Below, piece after piece: positions 32,129-40,023 of a DNA stretch of 64,000 nt. Source of the stretch: Cellulomonas fimi (lineage in GTDB: Bacteria; Actinomycetota; Actinomycetes; Actinomycetales; Cellulomonadaceae); assembly GCF_028583725.1 (NCBI RefSeq), contig NZ_CP110680.1, positions 1,364,001 to 1,428,000 of the forward strand, written 5' to 3'. A program made the position numbers and the translations under genes. The notes beneath the pieces were generated by a model. The model saw only the letters and a program-made list of their open reading frames with translations, was not told where the DNA came from and did no database searches. The first letter of the stretch is position 1; each line of letters opens with the position of its first letter.

Positions 32129-35100
32129 GTGGACCGTCTGGCCAGGCTGTCGCTCGCGAACCGCGCGGTCGTCGCGCTCATGACCGTCGCCGTCGCGGTG
32201 TTCGGGGTGGTGAGCCTCGGGTCGCTGCGCCAGGAGCTCATCCCGTCGCTGCAGATCCCGACGGCGGTCGTGCTCGGGGTGTACCCCGGCTCGGCGCCGC
32301 AGATCGTCGAGGACCAGGTCACGGTCCCGGTCGAGACGGCGGCCAAGGGCGTGGACAAGGTCGAGGAGGTGACCTCGACGTCGTCGACGGGCCTGTCGGT
32401 CACGACGGTCCAGTTCACCTACGGCACCGACATGGACCTCGCGAGCCAGCAGCTCGCGAGCGCGGTCAACCGCATCCAGAGGCAGCTCCCGTCGGTGGTC
32501 GAGCCGCAGGTCGTCACCGGGTCGATCGACGACCTGCCGGTCATCCAGCTCGCGGTGTCGGGCGGGTCGTCGGAGGACGACCTCGCGGCGTTCGTCGGCG
32601 ACGTCCTGCAGCCCCGGCTCGAGCAGGTCGCCGACGTGCGCAGCGTCGCGGTGTCGGGCGTCGCGGACCAGGAGGTGCTGGTCGACCTCGACGTGGCCGC
32701 GCTCGCGGCGGCGGGCCTGTCGCCCGCGCAGGTCACGACGGTGCTGCAGGACAACGGCGTGGTGATCCCGGCCGGCACCGTCACGGACGGCGACACCGAG
32801 CTGAGCGTGCAGATCGGCTCGCCGATCACGACGGTCGGCGACCTCGCCGCGCTCCCGCTCACCGGCCCCACCGGTGCCGTCGTCACGCTGGGCGACGTGG
32901 CGACCGTCGAGGCCGGGCCGGCCGCGCCGACGTCGTACTCGCGGCTCGACGGCGAGCCGTCGCTGGGCGTCGCCGTGACCAAGACGCCCGCGGGCAACAC
33001 GGTCGAGGTGTCGCACGCGGTGCAGGACGTGCTCGACGACCTCGCCGAGCAGCTCGACGCCGACGGCGTGCGCGTCGCGGTCGTGTTCGACCAGGCGCCG
33101 TTCATCGAGGAGTCCATCGAGGGCCTCGCGACCGAGGGCCTGCTCGGCCTGCTGTTCGCGGTGGTCGTGATCCTGCTGTTCCTGGCCTCGCTCCGCTCGA
33201 CGCTCGTCTCGGCGATCTCGATCCCGCTGTCGCTCCTCGTGACGTTCGTCGTCATGAACGTCACGGGCTACACGCTCAACATCCTCACGCTGGGCGCGAT
33301 GACGATCGCGATCGGCCGCGTCGTCGACGACTCGATCGTCGTCATCGAGAACATCAAGCGGCACCTGTCGTACGGCGAGGGCAAGCGCGAGGCGATCCTC
33401 ACCGCGGTGCGCGAGGTCGGCGGCGCGATCACCGCGTCGACCGTGTCGACCGTCGCCGTCTTCCTGCCCATCGCGCTGGTCGGGGGCATGGTCGGCGAGC
33501 TGTTCCGCCCGTTCGCGCTCACCGTCGGGATCGCGATGGGTGCGTCGCTGCTGGTCGCGCTCAGCATCGTCCCGGTGCTCGCGTACTGGTTCATCAAGGC
33601 CCCGACGGGCACCGTCGCCGACGCCGCCGAGGTCCGGGCGCGGGCCGAGGAGAAGGAGCGGCGCGGCGTCTGGCAGCGCGCCTACGTCCCGACGCTCGCC
33701 GCGTCGCTGCGCCACCCGGTGCTCACGCTGCTGGTCGCGGTCGCGGTGCTCGGCGGCACGCTCGCGCTCGTGCCGCGCCTGGAGACCAACTTCATCGGCG
33801 ACTCCGGTCAGGACACGCTGACCGTCACGCAGTCGTTCGAGCCCGGGACGACGCTCGCCGCGCAGGACGAGGCGGCGCGCGAGGTCGAGGACGCGCTGCT
33901 CGCGGTCGGCGACGTCGAGACCGTCCAGACCACCGTCGGCACCGCCGACGCCGCGATGGCCGCGTTCTTCGGCGGCGGCGCGACCCCCCAGGCGACGTTC
34001 GCGGTCACGCTCGACCCGGACGCCGACGGCGTGGCGGCGCAGGAGGCCGTCCGCGACGCGGTCGACGGGCTGTCGGAGGCGCCGGCGACCGGCATCACGG
34101 TCGCCGGGGGCGACTCCGGGTTCGGCAGCAGCACGGTCGACCTCGTCGTGCGGGCCACGGACACCGAGGTGCTCGCCGACGCGGCCGCGCAGGTCGAGGA
34201 CGCCGTGCGCGACGTCGACGGGGTCGCCGAGGTGACGAACAACCTCGCGAGCGACCAGCGCACCGTGCAGGTCGTCGTCGACCGCGAGGCGGCCGCGGGG
34301 GTCGGGCTCACCGAGACGGCCGTGTCCGGCACGGTCGCCTCGCTGATGGCGCCGACCCCGATCGGGACGGTGGACCTGGGCGACGGCCCGGTGGGGGTCG
34401 AGGTGTCCGTCGGCGACGCCCCGACGACGGTCGCGGAGGTCGAGGCGCTCGTCGTGCCGACGGCCGCCGGGCCGGTGCCGCTCACGCAGGTCGCGAGCGT
34501 GCAGGAGGTCGAGGTCCCGACGTCCGTCACGCGCGTGGACGGCGAGCGCAGCGCCACGGTGTCGGTCAAGCCCGCCGGGCAGGACGTCGGCGCCCTCACG
34601 ACCACGCTCACGGCCGAGGTCGACGCGCTCGACCTGCCGCCGGGTGCGACCGTCGAGGTCGGTGGGGTCGCCGCGGACCAGGCCGACGCGTTCGCCGACC
34701 TGGGCCTCGCGATGCTCGTCGCGATCGCGATCGTCTACCTCGTCATGGTCGCGACGTTCCGCAGCCTCGTGCAGCCGCTGATCCTGCTGGTGTCGGTGCC
34801 GTTCGCCGCGACGGGTGCGCTCATCGCGCTGCTCGTGACGTCGACGCCGCTCGGCGTGCCGGCGCTCATCGGGCTGCTCATGCTCATCGGCATCGTCGTG
34901 TCGAACGCGATCGTCCTCATCGACCTCATCAACCAGTACCGCGAACGGGGTCGACCGCTGGCCGACGCGGTCGCGGAGGGCGCGCGCAAGCGGCTGCGGC
35001 CCATCGTCATGACGGCGGCGGCGACGACCTTCGCGCTCACGCCCATGGCGATCGGGATCACCGGGGGTGGCTCGTTCATCTCGCAGCCGCTCGCGCTGGT

Positions 35101-35257
35101 CGTCATCGGCGGCCTCGTGAGCTCGACGCTGCTGACGCTCGTCGTCGTGCCCGTGCTCTACACGCTGTTCGAGCGGCGCGGGGAGCGGCGCCGGCTGCGG
35201 CGCGACGCCGCCGAGACCGCCGCGACCGGGCCGGCCGGGGAGCCCGCCACCGCCTGA
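32129..35257 (+). CDS. RND-family efflux permease (HAE1/AcrB-type)
   Basis: A 1042-residue resistance-nodulation-division transporter. It has 12 predicted TM helices in the 1+5+1+5 pattern, two large external loops and the proton-relay motif GRVVDDSIVVIENI in TM4. FIxxxP-type duplicated pore segments are present. It starts LARLSLANRAVVALMTVAVAV. AcrB-type pumps in Gram-positives (compare SwrC/YerP of Bacillus) act without an outer-membrane channel and export lipophilic compounds or surfactants. GTG 32129 is selected because GGGAGGAA lies 5 nt upstream. No adaptor (MFP) gene is adjacent. Confidence 0.9.
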   Translation: MDRLARLSLANRAVVALMTVAVAVFGVVSLGSLRQELIPSLQIPTAVVLGVYPGSAPQIVEDQVTVPVETAAKGVDKVEEVTSTSSTGLSVTTVQFTYGTDMDLASQQLASAVNRIQRQLPSVVEPQVVTGSIDDLPVIQLAVSGGSSEDDLAAFVGDVLQPRLEQVADVRSVAVSGVADQEVLVDLDVAALAAAGLSPAQVTTVLQDNGVVIPAGTVTDGDTELSVQIGSPITTVGDLAALPLTGPTGAVVTLGDVATVEAGPAAPTSYSRLDGEPSLGVAVTKTPAGNTVEVSHAVQDVLDDLAEQLDADGVRVAVVFDQAPFIEESIEGLATEGLLGLLFAVVVILLFLASLRSTLVSAISIPLSLLVTFVVMNVTGYTLNILTLGAMTIAIGRVVDDSIVVIENIKRHLSYGEGKREAILTAVREVGGAITASTVSTVAVFLPIALVGGMVGELFRPFALTVGIAMGASLLVALSIVPVLAYWFIKAPTGTVADAAEVRARAEEKERRGVWQRAYVPTLAASLRHPVLTLLVAVAVLGGTLALVPRLETNFIGDSGQDTLTVTQSFEPGTTLAAQDEAAREVEDALLAVGDVETVQTTVGTADAAMAAFFGGGATPQATFAVTLDPDADGVAAQEAVRDAVDGLSEAPATGITVAGGDSGFGSSTVDLVVRATDTEVLADAAAQVEDAVRDVDGVAEVTNNLASDQRTVQVVVDREAAAGVGLTETAVSGTVASLMAPTPIGTVDLGDGPVGVEVSVGDAPTTVAEVEALVVPTAAGPVPLTQVASVQEVEVPTSVTRVDGERSATVSVKPAGQDVGALTTTLTAEVDALDLPPGATVEVGGVAADQADAFADLGLAMLVAIAIVYLVMVATFRSLVQPLILLVSVPFAATGALIALLVTSTPLGVPALIGLLMLIGIVVSNAIVLIDLINQYRERGRPLADAVAEGARKRLRPIVMTAAATTFALTPMAIGITGGGSFISQPLALVVIGGLVSSTLLTLVVVPVLYTLFERRGERRRLRRDAAETAATGPAGEPATA

Positions 35258-35305
35258 CGCGCAGCGCGGCGCCGGGCGACCGGGACCCGGCGTCGCGTCG
35301 CGGCG

Positions 35306-35917
35306 TCAGGCGTCGAGGCGCATCCGCCGCTGCGCGCCCTGGGTCCGCAGCACGAACCGGAACAGCGCGTCCACGTCGTTCTCGCGGATGTCGACGAACC
35401 GGCAGCCGTACTGCGTGCCGCCCGTGCTGGTGCGCTGCGTGCGCAGGATCTCGGCGTCGAGCTTGACCGCACCCCGCCCGGTCGGGAACTCGAACGCGAC
35501 GTGCTCGTGCACCGCGAGCGTCGAGGTCGTCGAGATGCGCATGCCGTGCGCGCTGATGTCGACGACCACGAACGAGATCGGCCGCCCGGGACCCTCGGGC
35601 CCCGTCACGACGCCCGTGCACAGCTGGAGCGTCCGCACGCGCGCGCCCTGCCGCTTCTGCAGCATCGAGACGAGCTCAAGGTCCGTGAGGGCGATCGTCG
35701 ACGGCCCCACGCGCGAGACCGTGCCGACGTAGCGGACCTCGCCGCGCACCTCGTCGAGCACGAGCACCTGGACGTCGTCGCCGGGGCGCACCCCGCCGGG
35801 GACCACCCCGTGCTCGGCGGCGACCGTCATGGTCTCGCCGTCGAACGCCGCGACGTACCCCTCGACCACGGTGGCGCGGTCGCGCACCGTGAGCGCGCAT
35901 CGTTCGAGGTCGTGCAT
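35306..35917 (-). CDS. PilZ-domain protein (cyclic-di-GMP binding)
   Basis: A 203-residue protein with an N-terminal YcgR-like beta domain (LVLDEVRGEVRYVGTVSRVG) and a C-terminal PilZ domain. The c-di-GMP contacts are RQGAR (RxxxR) and DISAHG (DxSxxG). No membrane segment. It probably passes c-di-GMP signals to motility or envelope machinery, but none is nearby. ATG 35917 follows GGGACGG. It is a single-gene unit between the RND exporter and the metallo-hydrolase operon. Confidence 0.87.
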   Translation of the reverse strand: MHDLERCALTVRDRATVVEGYVAAFDGETMTVAAEHGVVPGGVRPGDDVQVLVLDEVRGEVRYVGTVSRVGPSTIALTDLELVSMLQKRQGARVRTLQLCTGVVTGPEGPGRPISFVVVDISAHGMRISTTSTLAVHEHVAFEFPTGRGAVKLDAEILRTQRTSTGGTQYGCRFVDIRENDVDALFRFVLRTQGAQRRMRLDA

Positions 35918-36119
35918 GGTCGGTCCGTCCCGGTCGTGCTGGTGGGTGCCGAGCGCGTTGACACGTGCCCGCACACGACCTCATCGGCAGGGCGGTCGAC
36001 CGGCTGAGGGGTCCCGCGGCGCACCCCCCGCCCGGGTGACGGCACGCCCGGTGGACCTGGAACCGGACGCGGCCGCGCTCGTGCGCGACCGGCGCCCCGG
36101 CCGCCCGTGACCCCGGACG

Positions 36120-36869
36120 TCAGGCCACGCCGACGGCACGTGCCTGGCGCACCGCGTCCGCGACCTCACCCGTCCACGGGTCGCCGTGCCCCGGCAGGAC
36201 CGTGTGCACGCCGCTCGGCAGCCGGTCGAGCGACGCGAGGGCGGTCCGCGCGTCGGCCGTCCCCGCGCGCGCCACGACCCGGGGGCCGGTCCGGCCGGTG
36301 TACGGGTCGAGCGTGACGAGGGCGTCTCCGGTGAGCAGCAGGCCGCGGTCCGGCAGGTGCAGGACGACGTGGCCGTCGGTGTGCCCGGGCGTGCGGATCG
36401 CGCGCGGCCGGCCGGGGACGTCGAGCACGCCGTCCTCCCGGACGAGGCGGTGCGGGCGCACGCCGCGCACGCGCAGCGCGCCCTTCGCCGCCATCGCCGC
36501 GAGCAGCGGGATGCTGCCGGGGTGCCGGAGCGGGTACCAGGCGCGTGGCCGTCCGTGCCGGTAGCGGTACGGGTGCTCGACGAGCCGCGCGTCGGCCTCG
36601 TGCGCCCACACCTCGACGCCGAGCGTCGCGGTCGCCCGGCGCGCGAAGCCGACGTGGTCGAAGTGCCCGTGCGTGAGCACCAGCGCCCTGACGTCGCGCG
36701 GCCCGGCTCCCAGCAGGCGCACGGCCTCGTCGAGCGCGAGCCACATCGCGGGCAGCCCCGCGTCGACGAGCAGCACACCGCCCGTGCCCCGCACGGCGTA
36801 GCACTCCGTCGCGGCCGCGTGCAGGCGCACGACGCCGTCCGCGACGAGGCGGACGTCGACCCCGCTCAC
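36120..36869 (-). CDS. MBL-fold metallo-hydrolase
   Basis: A 249-residue metallo-beta-lactamase-fold protein with the zinc motif THGHFDH (HxHxDH), then TPGHTDGHVVLHL, LLTGDAL and VLPGHGDP. The group resembles glyoxalase II-like and YflN-type hydrolases. GTG 36869 overlaps the stop of the upstream gene (GTGA at 36866-36869). It is the third gene of a minus-strand operon with a DUF4383 membrane protein and an uncharacterised protein. The substrate is unknown. Confidence 0.87.
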   Translation of the reverse strand: MSGVDVRLVADGVVRLHAAATECYAVRGTGGVLLVDAGLPAMWLALDEAVRLLGAGPRDVRALVLTHGHFDHVGFARRATATLGVEVWAHEADARLVEHPYRYRHGRPRAWYPLRHPGSIPLLAAMAAKGALRVRGVRPHRLVREDGVLDVPGRPRAIRTPGHTDGHVVLHLPDRGLLLTGDALVTLDPYTGRTGPRVVARAGTADARTALASLDRLPSGVHTVLPGHGDPWTGEVADAVRQARAVGVA

Positions 36870-37522
36870 CACGGCAGGCTCCCCGGGTCGGGCACCGCGC
36901 GGCGGGCGTGCCGGTACGCGGGCAGGCGCAGCGCCGCCGCCCAGCGGTAGGTCGCGAGGCCGCTCGGGCAGTCGAGCACCGGGTCGAACCGCACGGGGCC
37001 GTCGGTGGGACCGGCGCCGGGCGCGTCGACCCGCAGCGCGCCCCACCGGTGCCACGGGCCGCGCAGCCGCGCCGACAGCAGGAGCACGTCGAGGCCGCCG
37101 TCGGCCCGTGCGCGGGGCAGGGCGGCGACGACGACCGGTCCGTCGGGGGAGCGGAACGGCATGAGCGTCGTGAACGGACCGTCGACGACCCGGCGGCGCG
37201 GCGCCAGCACGAACCGGGTGACCGCACCCGTCCCGGTGCCCGAGAGCAGCAGCGCCTCCGCACGGCCTCGCCGCTCCCAGCGCACCGCGAGCCCGTGCAC
37301 GTCCGGCCACGGCCTCGGCAGGCCCGCCGCACGCGACAGCCGCACCACCGCCGGGCCGTCGAACGCCTCGACCGCACCCGGCGCGTCGGGGTCGTCACCG
37401 AGGCGGATCGAGGCCGGCAGCACCACGCCGCGCGGGTGGAGCGGCCGGCGGCCGGTCCGGCGCGCGGCGGCGTCGGCGAGACCACCGAGGGTCCCGCCGA
37501 CGCCGCCGACGAGCGCGGTCAC
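36866..37522 (-). CDS. Uncharacterised protein, faint catalase-fold resemblance
   Basis: A 218-residue protein I do not recognise with confidence. Early segments (RRPLHPRGVVLPASIRLG, VVRLSRAAGLPRPWPDVHGL, then AVRWE) resemble the 'HPKG...' and 'GLAVRF' strands of catalase-like folds. No heme-ligand tyrosine motif is evident. Several beta strands and a Pro-rich C-terminus follow. It overlaps genes at both ends by four bases (GTGA), so it is firmly part of the operon with the metallo-hydrolase and DUF4383 genes. Confidence 0.65.
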   Translation of the reverse strand: MTALVGGVGGTLGGLADAAARRTGRRPLHPRGVVLPASIRLGDDPDAPGAVEAFDGPAVVRLSRAAGLPRPWPDVHGLAVRWERRGRAEALLLSGTGTGAVTRFVLAPRRRVVDGPFTTLMPFRSPDGPVVVAALPRARADGGLDVLLLSARLRGPWHRWGALRVDAPGAGPTDGPVRFDPVLDCPSGLATYRWAAALRLPAYRHARRAVPDPGSLPW

Positions 37523-37962
37523 CGTCGGGCGGCGGCCGTGCGGTCGCGCGCCGGCCAGAGCGCGATGGCGAGCCCGGCGAGCGCGCTCACCAGGTGCAGT
37601 CCGTTGTCGGCGCCGTTGATGTTGAGGATGTTCGCCTCGGGGTCGTTCGCGACCACGAGGCCGTAGACGAACGTCGCGCCGTACCCGACGGCCAGGATCC
37701 AGCCGTACGTCCGGGCGCGCGCGGGCGACGACCACAGCGCGACGCCGAGCAGGCCGATGACGACGTGGACGATGTTGTGCAGCGGGTTGATCGCGAAGCC
37801 CAGGAGCGTCTGCGAGTGGTCGTGCTCGGTGAAACCGTCGAAACCGGTGACGGCGAAGCCGACGAGGCCGACAGCCAGGTACACGACGCCGATCACGAGC
37901 GCGAGGTACTGGTGCGGCTCGCGTCGGCGGGCCGACGCGGTGGGACGCGAGGGGTCGGTCAT
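37519..37962 (-). CDS. DUF4383 membrane protein
   Basis: A 147-residue protein with four hydrophobic segments. The family hallmarks are YLALVIGVVYLAVGLVGF, FAINPLHNIVHVVIGLLGV and LNINGADNGLHLVSALAGL. DUF4383 proteins are small actinobacterial membrane proteins of unknown role. CGGAGGAG precedes ATG 37962. It is the first gene of the three-gene operon ending at 36120. Confidence 0.88.
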   Translation of the reverse strand: MTDPSRPTASARRREPHQYLALVIGVVYLAVGLVGFAVTGFDGFTEHDHSQTLLGFAINPLHNIVHVVIGLLGVALWSSPARARTYGWILAVGYGATFVYGLVVANDPEANILNINGADNGLHLVSALAGLAIALWPARDRTAAARR

Positions 37963-38078
37963 GGGGATGCTCCTCCGGGGTGCGCCCGGCACGAGCTCGT
38001 CGCCGCCGGGGCCCTGGGCGCCGCGGCTGGACGTCCTCCCAGCATGCGGGGGCGCCGACGGACGCGCACGTCGGAGCG

Positions 38079-38534
38079 TCAGGGACGCCCCTCGCGGCCG
38101 CCGGCCCCGCCGCCGTAGGCGTCGCGGGGGCCGCGCCGCGCGCGCACCGCGATCACGACGACGGCCGCGAGCGTCGCCGCGATGATCGCCACGATCGCGA
38201 TGGTCCGGCCGGGCGTGAGCGGGCCCATCTGGTCCTCGCCCGACTCCTGGTGCGGCCCGGCGCCGCCCTCGCCGTAGGTCTTGGTCGGCTCCGGGCTCGG
38301 GTCGGTCGTGCTCGGCGTCTCGTCGACCGACGGGAGCGTCCCGGGCTGCTCGACCGAGGGGTCGTCGGTCGCGGCGACCGACGGCTGCGCGGTGAGCCCG
38401 GCCAGCGCGAACGCCCCGACCAGCCCGAGGAGCAGGGCGGCGACGGCGACGGCGAGCGCGCGGCCGCGCAACGTCGGTGCGGGGGCGGCGGGGGCTGTGG
38501 GGGGGGGGGGGGGGGGGGGGGCGACGGGACGCAT
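38079..38534 (-). CDS. Small membrane protein with poly-C tract at the start (possible phase-variable gene)
   Basis: A 151-residue protein of unknown function. It begins MRPVA followed by seven prolines encoded by a 23-C homopolymer on the coding strand. A first TM helix (LAVAVAALLLGLVGAFALAG), an acidic Ser/Thr/Pro extracellular linker and a second TM helix (TIAIVAIIAATLAAVVVIAV) follow, then a basic tail. The SD GGAAGG lies just upstream of ATG 38534 and can be covered by a distant complementary copy. One-base slippage in the tract would break the frame after seven residues. It follows the DUF6529-Rieske cluster by 158 bp. Confidence 0.7.
   Translation of the reverse strand: MRPVAPPPPPPPTAPAAPAPTLRGRALAVAVAALLLGLVGAFALAGLTAQPSVAATDDPSVEQPGTLPSVDETPSTTDPSPEPTKTYGEGGAGPHQESGEDQMGPLTPGRTIAIVAIIAATLAAVVVIAVRARRGPRDAYGGGAGGREGRP
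38499..38521 (+). repeat. Homopolymer of 23 G (poly-C on the coding strand)
   Basis: An uninterrupted run of 23 G inside codons 5-12 of the minus-strand gene. Such tracts mutate by slippage and are frequent phase-variation switches; they are also prone to sequencing and assembly error. Confidence 0.9.
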
Positions 38535-38537
38535 GGT

Positions 38538-38654
38538 CGACCTTCCGGAGGCGCGGGTCCGCCCGCCTCCGGACGTGCCACCACCGTGCGGCGCGCCGGC
38601 ACGCGGCGCAACCGGGGCGCGACCGGTCCCGCGCGGCGGTCGTCCGGAAGGTCG
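38538..38654 (-). promoter_or_regulatory. Long-range perfect 12-bp inverted repeat covering a ribosome site
   Basis: CGACCTTCCGGA (38538-38549) and its exact complement TCCGGAAGGTCG (38643-38654) flank 93 bp. On the minus-strand mRNA the downstream arm contains the GGAAGG ribosome site of the gene starting at 38534, so pairing would hide it. Confidence 0.6.
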
Positions 38655-38692
38655 CCGCACGCGTCGGGACGTGACTGGTCGGCGACGGCCGG

Positions 38693-38791
38693 TCAGTCGA
38701 GCAGGAGCGACGCGAGCGCCGCGCCGACGACGAGGCCCACGCCCGCGAGCCAGACGAGCGTCGGCAGCCGTTGCCAGAACGTGCGCCTCAC
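38693..38791 (-). CDS. 32-residue membrane mini-protein coupled to the Rieske gene
   Basis: A 32-codon frame whose GTG (38791) overlaps the Rieske stop as GTGA. The product VRRTFWQRLPTLVWLAGVGL continues as a single hydrophobic helix ending LLLD. A basic head and one TM helix fit a small subunit of a membrane complex. The coupling and composition support translation, though no homology can be claimed. Confidence 0.55.
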   Translation of the reverse strand: MRRTFWQRLPTLVWLAGVGLVVGAALASLLLD

Positions 38792-39285
38792 CGCAGCACC
38801 ACCTGCCCGTCGCGGACGTCCACGTCCACCTCGGCGAGGGCCTGTCGCGCGGGCCCGCGGACCACGTCGCCGGACCGTGCGTCGTAGGCGCTGCCGTGGC
38901 ACGGGCACCGGATCTCGCCGTCAGCCACCTCGTCGACGAGGCAGCCCTGGTGCGTGCACACCGCGCTGAACCCGGCGACGTCGTCCCCGTCCCGGACCAG
39001 CACGACCCGGCGGTCGGCGAGCACGAGACCACCCCCCTCGGGGACGTCGGCGAGCCGGGCGACGACGGCGCCGTCGGCGGAGTCCTCGTCCTCGTCGCGG
39101 TCGCCGCCGTCCTCGCCGGGACCGTCGTCCTCCTGGCCGGGCGAGGGGTAGTCGCCGCCGTCGTCGCCCTCGGCGGGCGCCAGCGCGGACATGCCGACGA
39201 ACCCGACGACGCCCGCGACCACCGTCACGCCGACCGCCTCGAGCACGTCGCGCCGCCGGTACCCGTCCGCCGTCGGCTCGGTCAC
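38788..39285 (-). CDS. Membrane-anchored Rieske 2Fe-2S protein
   Basis: A 165-residue protein. After RRRDVLEAVG comes one TM/Tat-like hydrophobic segment, then an Asp/Glu/Gly-rich linker (about residues 37-70). The Rieske fold follows, with cluster ligands in CTHQGC and CPCHGSAYD. The iron-sulfur domain is probably outside the membrane. GTG 39285 follows GGGAGG. A DUF6529 (b561-like) membrane protein is encoded just upstream and a 32-residue membrane protein just downstream. The three probably form a small electron-transfer unit. Confidence 0.88.
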   Translation of the reverse strand: MTEPTADGYRRRDVLEAVGVTVVAGVVGFVGMSALAPAEGDDGGDYPSPGQEDDGPGEDGGDRDEDEDSADGAVVARLADVPEGGGLVLADRRVVLVRDGDDVAGFSAVCTHQGCLVDEVADGEIRCPCHGSAYDARSGDVVRGPARQALAEVDVDVRDGQVVLR

Positions 39286-39302
39286 CCGGTCACCTCCCGT
39301 CG

Positions 39303-39887
39303 TCACACCCGGGGCAGCCCGGGCTGGGTGAAGAACCACAGGGCCGACGTGAACCACACGACGACGAGCAGCGTCGCGAGCAGCGCGCCGAGCACCGGGA
39401 CCACGGGGGACGGCAGGCGGGGGAGGCGCAGCGCGAGCATCTTCGCGGCGAAGGCGCCGTAGAACAGGCACCCGGCGACGCTGTGGACGAGCACGCGTGA
39501 CGGCTCGTCCTCGAACCCGAGCGACCACACGCACTGGAACGCGACGGGCAGCGTCAGGAGGAACGCGACGGTGCCGCTCCACCGGTGCAGCGTGCCGACC
39601 CAGCCGGGCGGGTCGCCGCGGACGCCCGGCAGCCGGCCCCACATCGCGAGCGCCGACAGCACCTGCACGACGACGAGGGCGAGCGCGGCCGTCGTGAACC
39701 ACGACTTGAGCTGGAGCATCCCGCTGAACCACAGGGTCAGCAGCGTCGCGCCGTCGCCCGGGTGCGCGTCGGCGTACCCGGCGAGGGCCGCGGCCACCCC
39801 CAGGCCCAGCGCGGCGACGCCCGCGAGCGACCACTGCCAGCGCGCGGTCGCGGCCGGCGGGGAGGGTGGCGCCTGCGTCACGCCCAT
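39303..39887 (-). CDS. DUF6529-like polytopic membrane protein (possible b-type cytochrome)
   Basis: A 194-residue protein with five hydrophobic segments. Histidines lie in LHRWSGTVAFLLTLPVAF and RVLVHSVAGCLFYGAFAAKM, placed like the heme ligands of cytochrome b561/ferric reductase-type membrane proteins. The sequence fits the uncharacterised DUF6529 group. ATG 39887 follows GGCGGC only; a longer frame would add an unsupported basic extension. It lies 17 bp ahead of the Rieske gene. Heme binding is an inference. Confidence 0.75.
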   Translation of the reverse strand: MGVTQAPPSPPAATARWQWSLAGVAALGLGVAAALAGYADAHPGDGATLLTLWFSGMLQLKSWFTTAALALVVVQVLSALAMWGRLPGVRGDPPGWVGTLHRWSGTVAFLLTLPVAFQCVWSLGFEDEPSRVLVHSVAGCLFYGAFAAKMLALRLPRLPSPVVPVLGALLATLLVVVWFTSALWFFTQPGLPRV

Positions 39888-40023
39888 GCCGCCAGCGTCC
39901 CGGCCCGGGCGTGCGGTGTCCAGACGTGGGCTGCGGTCCGGCGCCGGACCGTGCGGGGACACGGCCCGACGTGCCACGACGGCCGCCCGGTGGGACCCGG
40001 ACGGCCGTCGCGCGCGTGCCCGC

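Noticed and set aside
31477..35466. 1329-codon plus-strand frame over the RND gene
   Set aside because: Out of frame with the transporter, low-complexity Arg/Gly product, no start signal.
35958..35963. Consensus TTGACA on the plus strand upstream of the PilZ gene
   Set aside because: No matching -10 at proper distance and no plus-strand gene follows; the neighbouring genes are on the minus strand.
36036..36110. 24-codon plus-strand mini-ORF before the metallo-hydrolase end
   Set aside because: No ribosome site, no conserved context; chance frame is likely in GC-rich DNA.
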